A DNA stretch of 64,000 nucleotides from Thunnus maccoyii (Eukaryota > Chordata > Actinopteri > Scombriformes > Scombridae): assembly GCF_910596095.1 (NCBI RefSeq), contig NC_056545.1, positions 1,906,001-1,970,000 of the forward strand, read 5' to 3'. A model generated the notes under the pieces. That model worked only from the letters and a program-made list of their open reading frames with translations, was not told the DNA's origin and did no database searches. Numbering within the stretch: position 1 is the stretch's first letter; each line of letters opens with the position of its first letter. Shown one piece after another: positions 11,491 through 23,200 of this stretch. The position numbers were made by a program, and so were the translations under genes.

Positions 11491-12408
11491 GAATCGTATC
11501 ACTTCCTTTCATCTCTAAATCTTATGGAGAGATAAATTACAAAAAATACAATGACATCAAAATACTGCAGAATCTGACAACTAACTTTGGTCTGAAAACC
11601 ACTAACACACACTGCTGTCAACCCTTTTTTGTCTTCTTGTTTATCTTTTTGTCTTTTTTTCAATCATTATTATTTTACTGAACTTTTATTAAGCTCTCTC
11701 TGGTGCTGCCAGTCAAAAGTTTGGACACACTTTCAATAATAGTTTACAATAATAGTATGGTTATAAATTGTTATATTCACATTGTTAATTAAGTTATTCT
11801 GTTCTGCTCTCAGGAAATGTGTTAATAACTAAATTCCAAAAAATGTAGCTTTTACTGTAAAATTGATCAACATAAGTTATAAATATCAGGTGTATTAACT
11901 ATAATTTCTTATCAAAATCCAGTGACAGTATTATTCTTTTCTGTGAACAGCCTTGCAGTACTTACAATATGATTGCTTTTAACTACACAATCAAAGATTT
12001 GTTGTCACACATTTCTTTAAAGATCAACTTTTATTAATACTAAATAAAACTGTTAGCAACAAGATGGTACAAAACTGTGGAAGTTACGTATATACAATAT
12101 ACATTAACTCTCATACATAAAAACTATGTTACTAAATACAAACTCAGGCATTTAAATAGAAAACAATACAAAACACACCGTATATGTTCTCATTACATGA
12201 AAATAATTCCAATTCACAGGGATACGAGTTGTTGTAGAAAAGTTTCTCATCTTGCTGCACTTTCCCAAATAACAAACACCAAAGATTAATAACAATAATA
12301 GAGAAAATACTAAAACAGTCACAACTGTCTAGTCAGTTGTAGCGACTATGACTATTTATACCTTTTCAAGCTTTAAATAAAATTTAAAGGGAAGAAAGTT
12401 TCTGGTTT
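11491..12408. other. Intergenic AT-rich DNA, nothing recognised
   Basis: Low-complexity AT-rich DNA between the copy B element and the 12409 MITE. No exon with flanking splice sites and no RNA gene were seen. Confidence 0.4.
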
Positions 12409-12640
12409 TTAAGGTGCAGTGTGTAGAATTTAGTGGCATTTAGCGGAATAAACTTGGCAGAAATGGAATAAAATATTCATAAGTATGTTTTAATTAGTGT
12501 ATAATCACCTGAAAATAAGAATTGTTGTGTTTTTGTTACTTTAGAATGAGCCTTTATATCCACAGTATTCAGTATTCAGTTGGTTGTAATGTGCAACTTC
12601 ACCACTAGATGCCACTAAATCCTACACACTGGTCCTTTAA
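12409..12640 (+). mobile_element. MITE with TTAAGG...CCTTTAA ends
   Basis: A 232-bp element with terminal inverted repeats: GTGCAGTGTGTAGAATTTAG at the left and the complement of CTAAATCCTACACACTGGTC at the right. A partial relative lies at about 48050-48266, ending CTAAATCTTACACACTAGAC. Confidence 0.65.
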
Positions 12641-14232
12641 GGAGAAACTATATTATTAGATGTTAGACTTTATTTGTCCCAACTGAAGTAAAGCTTCTTG
12701 GTTGAAACAGACTTTTATTTCTAGTTTTCTGTGTTTTAGCCTCTGTATATCCTGATTTGCTCCTGTTTTAATTTGCTGTTGATGCAAACTAACCCTAACG
12801 TTCCCAATGTTTATATTCTGTCCTGTTAAATTTAGTATAAATTGAGATTAATGTACATTTTCACAGCACTAATTCCATCAGTACAACAACAGATACTCAC
12901 AACTCTGCTAAAAATACTTTCTCTTTTTTTTGTAACCTCAAAACTGTTTTATTCGCTAACTATTTACAGCTGATTCTACTTTGCTGTCTTTTTTAAAATG
13001 ATTGTTGAACTACCGCCAATGATACTCTTGATACACTTCTTGGACAGATGTTTTGCAGCTCCTGGTGAACTTTTAATGTGATCATCAGAAGGCACAAACA
13101 TCCTGGGAAATAATCAACTAAATTAATGAGAAAAAAAATACTCGCACACTGATATTCTACATGGACATGACAGATAAAATATCAGAACTACTTTTCACTC
13201 TTGAAGAAGACTATTTTTAGTCAAAACATTTTTATTCACATGTAGAATAAAAGAACTGGGAACAAAGTCGCAGTGTGCAGGTTTCAGTGTGAAATATCTT
13301 AGCAATTAGCAATTTTGTTTGACACATGAGTAAAACACGTAAATCGACTATAAAATTGAAGATAACAAAGATTGTTAAAATGGCAAAGTGGACGAAGTTG
13401 TAATTAATTAATTAGCACTGAAAGCAGAGTAAGTGTTAAAAAGTGAAACTGAGATTTGAGCAATTTTGATAATCGATTGCCAAACGTTTGCTGGTTTCAT
13501 CTGCAGAAATATGAGTATCTGCAGCTTTTGCTCACAAGTTATTGATAATATTTAAGAGCGATGTTCGCAGGTTGTTCTGCTGCCCCAAAGTGGCCAAAAA
13601 AAAAAAAAAATTAAAGCAAGTTTAAACTTAATAAACAAATGTTAAAACTGTGGAAATTAATATTATAAAACACCTGCAGGAAATGATGAGTTTCACTGAC
13701 AAAAGCTTAAAATCCATCAAAAAAACAGCAAAGTAGAAACGATTGGGAGTAATTAGAGAATTAAATCAGTATTAGTGTTAAACAGGAAGTGGTTTCAGCA
13801 GTGCCCCCCCTTTTTTGTGTTTTCATACCTGGACTTTGTGAGGGACCATCCCTTGTTTGTACTTGTTCGGGTTATTATTTGGGACTTTTTTATTTAAGCA
13901 TGTCAGCCTCTAACTGCAGCTGGAGATTTAAGTTACCACAAATCCTCTGAGCAGTTGACGCTGCAAACATTTGTTCTGTCAGGATTTTAAAAAAACAAAG
14001 TTTCTGCTAAAGACAAGTAAAGTTTTGACAACAAAACTTCTGGGAAACACGTTCTTGATGCTTCTGGTGGCTCAGAACCAGCCGTCACATTCTGCAGGAT
14101 GTACAGTATACAAACATAAAAAAACATATTCCATGCTGGGAAATTTCACCATCCAGAGTCAAGTGATGAAGCCTGAAAATGCAGACAAAAAAAATAAGAT
14201 CTGGCAGCAGGTTGTAGAAAACAGAAATGCTT
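12641..14232. other. slc13a5 3'UTR and intergenic DNA
   Basis: Downstream of the slc13a5 stop codon on the minus strand. AATAAA at 13894-13889 would give a 3'UTR of about 340 nt and is the nearest plausible polyadenylation signal. The remainder up to the 12409 MITE is AT-rich, with a poly-A run at about 13597-13610. Confidence 0.4.
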
Positions 14233-17200
14233 CTACACAGGTGCGGTGGTGTTTGCCCATGAAGGGAAGGAATCCAGACTGAACATGACGCGACCCCAAC
14301 TGTTGATGGCCAGACTGATGCAGCCAATCCCGATGATGTTCATCACCACGCCTGTTTTAGCCTGCAGGGGGTGCAGAGGAGGAGGAGAGACAGCAGAGGT
14401 TACTGTGATTTCCTGGGTGGGTCTGAAGAATCCCAAAAGTGATGACCATACATATGTACTGTATAAAAGTGCGTATATACACTAAAATACTAAAAAGACA
14501 TTTTCTAAGTTTGTAGCACAGCAGAGTTTACTACCACTATGAAAACATAATATTTGCTTCCCGCTATAGCAATATACTTTCCACTTTATATATAAAATAT
14601 ATATATATTTTATATGTTTATGTTGTTACCAAATAGCCATATGAACCAGTCATTTTCACTGATGTAGGCTACAGTATTGTCTGTTATGGTGATCTTGTTC
14701 TTGTCGTTTTAATGACAGACAGATGATGATAGTTTCTTATTATAACAACTTACTAACTTAAGTTACAATGAGAAAAAGTTTTATAAAATATATGTTGTGA
14801 TGTGATGTACAATGTGACATTAAGAAGATAAAATGATGATAAAATGATGCGTTGTTATGACAAGAACGAAATGTTTCTTGTAAAAACTGAATAATTTGGC
14901 ATTTAGTAATAACAAGAAAAATCCTGTTATAGCATGAAAAGTTTCTTGTTAAAATGACAAATGTTTCTCCTTTTAACAAGAAACTGAGCAAATATAAAGA
15001 CTAAGAGTCAACAGCCATGCTAGCAGCTCTGTGAGGCTAAGCCAAATGCTAACATCAGCATGCTAACATGCTCTCAGTGATAATGCTAGCATGTTGATGT
15101 TCAGCAGGTATATTCACCATGTTGGTTTAGCGTGTTAGCATGCTACCATTTGCTAATTAGCACTAAACACAAAGTACAGCTGAGGCTGATGAGAATGTCA
15201 TTAGTTTTGCAGATATTTGGTCATAAACCAAAGTTTTGAACAAATTTAAATTTTGACCAGATGATGGCGCTAGATGAAAAGTCAGCAGGATTCATCCCCT
15301 GAAGAACATGAATGTCTTAACAAAATTTAATTGCAATCTATCGAATAGTTGTTGAGATATTACAGTCTGAACTAAACTGATGGACCAACAGACCAACATC
15401 ACTGTCCATAAAGCCGTGCTGCTAACAGAGGCTAAAAAAACAAACAATTGTTGCAGTTGATTTGGAACTGCTACGAAAACCAACACATGAAGCCACAAAT
15501 AAAATAGTATATAGCTACAGTTCAATAAGTTGCAATATTTCCCAATGGGTTTAAGTCAGTAAAATATCATTTAACCTTATCAATACTTTTTGAGAAAACA
15601 CTGATTGTAGCTTCTTTTAGCGGTTGAGACTTCCAGTTTAAGGATGTCTAAATATCCTGATAGCCTCTCGTAAACAGAGATGAAATGTTGGGGTTTATTC
15701 CCAAACATTTCCCATCCTAACGGAAGCGGGACTCACCATGTCGGACACTTTGAGATAACCGGAGGAGAAGACGATGGCGTTGGGGGGCGTGGCCACCGGC
15801 AGCATAAAGGCGAAGGAGGCGCTGAGGGTGCACGGGATCATCACGTACAGAGGGTTCAAGCTTATAGACTGGGACTGGATAGAGACACACAGAAAAATAA
15901 CACACTGATTTTGAGGTGCGATACAGCATAGCATGACTTTTAATCATTTCCCATAAAGAAAAAGTTGTAAATTTTAATTTAATCAAATTGAACTGAATTG
16001 TGGGAAAAATGTGAGATTTGATGAAGTGTTTAATCTTTACTGAAAGAATGAAAATGAAAACGTTAATTTCAGTTGACTCCAGGATAACCAGGGATATTTG
16101 AAAATGAAGACATGTTTAATGTTAATAGTAATATTCAGTAATAATGATGGTTCATATATTATAAAAGCAGAATTTGGGTCAATTGTAGTTTGAAAATCCA
16201 GTTTCTAAATTAGGATTATTAAAATCCTGAAGGTGTCGAATATGATCGCTTATTACAGGAGATTATTATTATTATTATTAACAGGAGAGAGGGACAAAAC
16301 CAAACTTGAGATTTGAGATTACTAAAAATGAAAGCTCATTTCGTTCATAAGGAACATGAGTATTGATTTGTTGATTGGCGGCGAGATACACCAATCAGAT
16401 TCTGCAGAGGAAGACATGAAAACTTCTGATCACATGACTCATTTATTGTGTTTTAAGACTGTTTGTTTGTGTGTGTTTTGTTACCATGGAGGCCAGGATG
16501 GGCAGGAAGAGTGTTGCTGTGGCAACGTTGCTGGCACACTCGGTGAAGGTGGCGATGAGGAGGCAGAGGATGACGGCGATGGCCCACGGAGGGATGGAGT
16601 GCAGCGGCGTCATCTGAGCGCCAAGCCAGCGGGACAGACCAGACTCCTGACAACACGCACACACACGAAACAATATCCTCAACTAATGTCCTTTCTTACT
16701 AAAAATGATATTGTTACATACCAGAGATATTCTCTACTAGACAACGATGTCCCCACTTCCCAAAAATGTCCTCATTTTCAAAGATGTTATTTCTTACTAA
16801 AAATGTTCTTACTCACGAAAAGGTTAACTTTCCAAAATGTTCAATCTTCTTTCTTTCCAAATTATTCTTAATGTCCGAAAAAATTACTTTACAAAAAGTT
16901 CTTAATTACTAAAGATATTCTTACTGTACTAAGTAAAAATGTCCTTACAGTCCAAAAATGCTCTTTCTTTCCAAAAAGTTCTTAGTTTCAAAAAATGTTC
17001 CTACTGCCTAAAAATTTCCAAAACAAACAAATATTTCCCAAAAAATATTTTCAACAAAAGTTCTCGTTTGCCAAAATGTCATCTCTCCCTGAAGATTTAA
17101 AACTCACACACCTCGCTGCCCTTGGCCAGCGCGAAGCCTCCTCCCAGCAGCAGGACGATGTTCCAGGGCATCTTCTTCTGAGTCACCTGCCAGGTGAGGA

Positions 17201-20200
17201 GGGGCGGGGCGGGGCTTCGTGACACCTGGGAGTCTGATTGGACAAAGACCCCCCCAAAATTTAAATCACACACACAAATCCACGTCATCCTACTGCTCTG
17301 TGTGTGTGTTACCTGTATGTATGTGTGTTACCTGTATGTATGTGTTACCTGTATGTATATGTTACCTGTATGTATGTGTTACCTGTATGTATATGTTACC
17401 TGTATGTATGTGTTACCTGTATGTATGTGTGTTACCTGTATGTATGTGTTACCTGTATGTATGTTACCTGTATGTATGTGTGTTACCTGTATGTATGTGT
17501 TACCTGTATGTATGTGTTACCTGTATGTATATGTTACCTGTATGTATGTGTTACCTGTATGTATGTGTTACCTGTATGTATATGTTACCTGTATGTATGT
17601 GTTACCTGTATGTATGTGTTACCTGTATGTATATGTTACCTGTATGTATGTGTTACCTGTATGTATGTGTGTTACCTGTATGTATGTGTGTTACCTGTAT
17701 GTATGTGTTACCTGTATGTATGTGTGTTACCTGAGTATGTTACCTGTATGTATGTGTGTTACCTGAGTATGTTACCTGTATATATGTGTGTTACCTGTAT
17801 GTATGTGTTACCTGTATGTACGTGTGTTACCTGTATGTATGTGTGTTATCTGAGTATGTTGCCTGTATGTATGTGTGTTACCTGTATGTATGTGTTACCT
17901 GTATGTATGTGTGTTACCTGTATGTATGTGTTACCTGTATGTATGTGTGTTACCTGTATGTATGTGTTACCTGTATGTATGTGTGTTACCTGTATGTATG
18001 TGTGTTACCTGTATGTATGTGTTACCTGTATGTATGTGTGTTACCTGTATGTATGTGTGTTACCTGTATGTATGTGTTACCTGTATGTATGTGTGTTACC
18101 TGAGTATGTTACCTGTATGTATGTATGTGTTACCTGTATGTATGTGTGTTACCTGAGTGTCTTACCTGTATGTATGTGTGTTACCTGAGTGTGTTACCTG
18201 AGTGTGTTACCTGAGTGTGTTACCTGTATGTATGTGTTACCTGTATGTATGTGTGTTACCTGTATGTATGTGTGTTACCTGTATGTATGTGTGTTACCTG
18301 TATGTATGTGTTACCTGTATGTATGTGTGTTACCTGTATGTATGTGTGTTACCTGTATGTATGTGTTACCTGTATGTATGTGTGTTACCTGAGTGTGTTA
18401 CCTGAGTGTGTTACCTGTATGTATGTGTGTTACCTGTATGTATGTGTTACCTGTATGTATGTGTGTTACCTGTATGTATGTGTTACCTGTATGTATGTGT
18501 GTTACCTGAGTGTGTTACCTGAGTGTGTTACCTGTATGTATGTGTTACCTGTATGTATGTGTGTTACCTGAGTGTGTTACCTGAGTGTGTTACCTGTATG
18601 TATATGTTACCTGTATGTATGTATTACCTGTATGTACGTGTGTTACCTGAGTGTGTTACCTGTATGTATGTGTGTTACCTGAGTGTGTTACCTGAGTGTG
18701 TTACCTGAGTGTGTTACCTGTATGTATATGTTACCTGTATGTATGTATTACCTGTATGTATGTGTGTTACCTGAGTGTGTTACCTGTATGTATGTGTGTT
18801 ACCTGAGTGTGTTACCTGTATGTATGTGTGTTACCTGAGTGTGTTACCTGTATGTATGTGTGTTACCTGAGTGTGTTACCTGTATGTATGTGTGTTACCT
18901 GAGTGTGTTACCTGTATGTATGTGTGTTACCTGTATGTATGTGTGTTACCTGTATGTATGTGTTACCTGTATGTATGTGTGTTACCTGTATGTATGTGTG
19001 TTACCTGTATGTATGTGTGTTACCTGTATGTATATGTGTTACCTGAGTGTGTTACCTGTATGTATGTGTTACCTGTATGTATGTGTGTTACCTGTATGTA
19101 TGTGTGTTACCTGTATGTATGTGTGTTACCTGTATGTATGTGTTACCTGTATGTATGTGTGTTACCTGTATCAGAGCTCCTCCAGCAGCAGAGGTATCGC
19201 GGCGGCTCAGAGGGAAGAACAAACAACAACACAGCAACAAACAGAGAGACGGTCGCATCAGTGACGAACCTGCAGAGAGGAAAACAGAACAGATTAAGGT
19301 CTGAAGGTGAATAAAGTTACCTGAACTATAATGTGTCACATGATACATTCAGTATAATGGTCATTTTCCACATGAGTGGAGCTGCAAAAAGCAGTCTGAC
19401 AGAAAATTAGAAAAAACTACTATTTTGATAACTGGTTAATCGTTTAAAGTCCTCTTTCTCAAAATTTTTGTTTTTGCAATGAGGTGATTGAACTTTTTGG
19501 GGAAAAATCCTCGACAAAGTATTATTCCAAACAGTTTTTTATATGTCTAAAACCTGTCTGGAGGACTAGTAATTTTCCAAGCAACATTACCATATACAGT
19601 GTCTCACTTTCCAAAAATGTCCTTTTAATTGTTTTTTTTAATTTACCAAAGATATTCTTACTTTACTAATCAAAACGTCCCCTATTTTCCAAGTGTCCTC
19701 ACTTTATAAAAAAGTTCTTTCTTTCCAAAGTTGTCCACACTTTCCAATCTTACTATCCAAAAATGCCCACATTGTCCAAAAAATTTCCTAATTTCCAAAA
19801 ATTTCAAAAATTTTCTTAATGGTCTCTAGCTCCCAAAATGTCCTTACTGTCAAAAATTTCTTAATTTCAAAAATGTCCCCACATTGTTCAAACATGTTCT
19901 CACTCTCCAAAAAAGTTCTTAATCTCCAAAAATGTCAAAAACCTTCTTAATGGTCCCTACATTCCAAAATTTCCTTATTATCCAAAAGAGTTTTGACTTT
20001 CCAAAATGTTCTTATTATCCAAAAACATTCTTACTTTCCAAAAAATGTTCTTTGTGTCCAAAAACGTTTTTACTGTTCAAAGATGTTCTCACCTTCTGCT
20101 TACTGAAACATATCTTAAACATGCCTGGAGGTGATCTTTAAGTAATTTTTAAAGTAAAACATCACCTTACTATTCAACTTCACTTCCTGTTCCTCATCAT

Positions 20201-23200
20201 GTTTAAACTTCTAGTATTTACACATTATTTACTGAGATCTGCGGCCAAAATCTCCACGGTCACATGGTGCAACACCAGCGGTTCAGTTCATGAATGGGGA
20301 TTTCACCACAACATATTTGTATTTGCATACACAAATGGCCAAAGGTACTGGGACATTTCCAGATCCACCTTCTGTGCACTTTGTGTGTTTGTAACCTTTC
20401 GAGAGCTTTCATTCCAAAAAAGTTTTGGCTCTGTTCAGCAGAATTTTTACCTGCAGTCACCAAACTGATTTTCAAAATGTAAAAGAAATCAGATTTTAAT
20501 CAACAATTATGCTTCACAAAGGATATGATGCCATGTGTAAGAGTTTCAGCATTGCAAATGAGTTTTTCCATTAAATAAAACTTCCTTCTGTTTTTCTTAA
20601 TACACAAAAAAAATCTGAAAAATTCTGCTGTGAATTTACAATTATTCATTCAAAAGCTCATCAGAATGAACAGAGGAAGCTGAAATTTGAACTCAATTTG
20701 GCCTGAATGTCAAAAAAGTCAAGTCTAGAGCTAAAACAATAAGGTCATTAATCAATAAGTTCATTTACAGACATTTTGAAAGCAAAAACGCCAAACTATT
20801 CACTCTTAGTAGTTTCTCAAATGTGAGGATTTTCTGCTTTTCTCTGTTTTGTATCTCTATAAACTGATTATTTTCGGGGTTTTGGACTGTTGGTGGGTCA
20901 AAAAAAAGACCTTTGAAGAAGTCACTTCAGACTCATGGAAACTGTGATGGACACTTTCATTTTCTGACATTTTACAGACAAAACTATGAATCATTCAGTC
21001 AAAAAAATAATCAACAGATTAATTGATAATGGAACAACCCTAATCTGTCCTCATCCCCTGCATGAAGTAATTTTTAATGATGAAGGAGAAAGTATTAGAT
21101 TTCATGTAAAGACTTTTAAATTTCATTTCTCTGCTGACGGTTCTTCCAGAACAGCTCTGTGTCCTCATTTTTCCGTGTGATTCCAGATGACGTGTCACTA
21201 CCAACCTCTGTAATCAGGTCAACATGTCGAAATCATCTGTTTGCACAAACTGCAAGTCCAAGGTGACCCTCCCCTCCACCCAGCCTGCTGTTATTGAAGG
21301 AAACACTGTTAAACCCCTTTTCACACCCTGAAATGTTCAGGAACATTTCCTGCATGGGGTCATGTGTGAATGCGAGCAGGGATCAATATTCAGGGAAATC
21401 TGTACAACCATTTCCCAGCTAAAGGCCTAATAACATTTCAGGGAAAATGTCGGTACGGCCGTGTTGTGATTGAAAGCGGTAATGTTGCAGGGACAAGCAG
21501 GTGAAAGGTTACGTCTGTCTGACAGAAACAAAAACAGTGTTTTAAAAATGAGGCAGTGCAGTGTAGATGTACTCTCAAAAGGCGCCCGGCGACTCTAGAA
21601 AGGCTCAACTTAATGCAAAAAGTTTTCTCATACAACGATGCAACGTGAGCGACAATAAAGACGAGAGACAATCGTACATGTTTTGATTCCATTATGTGAA
21701 AAACTTTGACCGAAATGGAGAACGAGCTGATTGTCAAGGTTTTGGCATTTTTTGACAGTTGAGTTATGAAGCCTCTCAGGTGGTCTGGATCAGGTCTGCT
21801 TTCTGTCCACAGAGTCAAAAACAAACATGGAGGAGCAGCGTTCAGTTTTTATGCTCCACATATCTGAACAAACTGCTGGTCTGCTGCAACTCTCAAGACT
21901 TTTATTAATTACATTTTGGACTATTTATTCATATCTCACACTACTCTGTAATTTTTATTCTCCCATTTTTATCAGTCTTACTCTATTTTACCTCTTTTTT
22001 ATGGGTCTTTTATACCATTATGTTATGTTTTATGTAAAGCACTTTGAGTAACTGTCATATCTGCCTGTTTTACATATTTCTACCCAGTTAAACTTCTCAA
22101 CAGTTTAAAAGTGTCATAAAAGTCATAATTACTATGAAAAACTCCATATACTACATACCAGCTGAAATCAGATAATAGATTATTACAATGATCTTTTTTT
22201 TTTGATCTTATTATTCTCTTTTATTGTGTTTGATTTGATTTTAATCTTACAACAAGCAGCTGGTTACTGTTATTTTAATCCAGACTGAAACACGTGGAGA
22301 CCACATTTATAATCTGAATATTAATGCGCACGTAAACACTTTCCACATGAATTCACTCTCCTGGTTGACTGCAGAGAGAAACTAAACAAACCTGATTATC
22401 TGATCAGAGTCAGAGGTCGTTTCTGTAATTTTATTTTAACATTCACAAGAAAACAGAACCTGTTCATTAATCCAGGTAGAAAGGAAAATAAAATAAATTA
22501 AAAATGTTTGTCAGGTGGGTTTTAGCCTCTATCTACCACTTAAAAACACTTTTATAACAGAAATTTAATCCACTAAATTCAGCCTATTTCTAGAAAAGTT
22601 TGAAAAAGTTTTTTTTGGTTAAATAATAATAATAAAAAGCACAAAAACCTGATTTTCACTGAAACTGCTCTTGTGTAAAGACTTATATATAAGGTTTTGG
22701 TACAGTATATCTTCATGTTATGCGCTATCATGTCTTAATAGGTGAAAAGTCAGAGCGATGGCCGTCTCTGTGACCTGCAGCCAGATGAAGCGTGCAGGTG
22801 ACGTCGCTTCATGCAGCCACAATGTGCAGCAGAGTACCACAGGTCAGAGCAGCAGCTGTTGACGTGACACTAAAGTTTAATGTTTGTACCCAGAACACGC
22901 TTCCTGTGTTTGTTCTTCATTCGTTCAGGGATTTTGCCCCGAGGCAAGGTCTGCATTAAAGAACAGTTTGGGCTCGTTCACTCCTCTGAACTTTTTCTTT
23001 TTCCACTTTACATTAATGCAGGACCAGTGCTGAAAACACACACACACACAGACTGAGAAATGTGAAGAATGTATTCACAGCAGCGTTTCTGTTAAAGGTG
23101 AGTTTCAGGATCATTTGCTTCACTGACTGAAGCTACACTGCAGTCCAGAGTGTAGATATGAAAAAACACAGAGGAAACATATTCATATCAGGTGTTACCA

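Noticed and set aside
17299..19165. CRISPR-like array
   Set aside because: There are no unique spacers; units are contiguous 13-19-bp variants, in a vertebrate intron.
17194..19314. Long plus-strand reading frames (up to 294 codons) rich in MCYLYV-like repeats
   Set aside because: They exist only because the minisatellite unit lacks stop codons on that strand; several frames overlap and all lie antisense to an intron of slc13a5.
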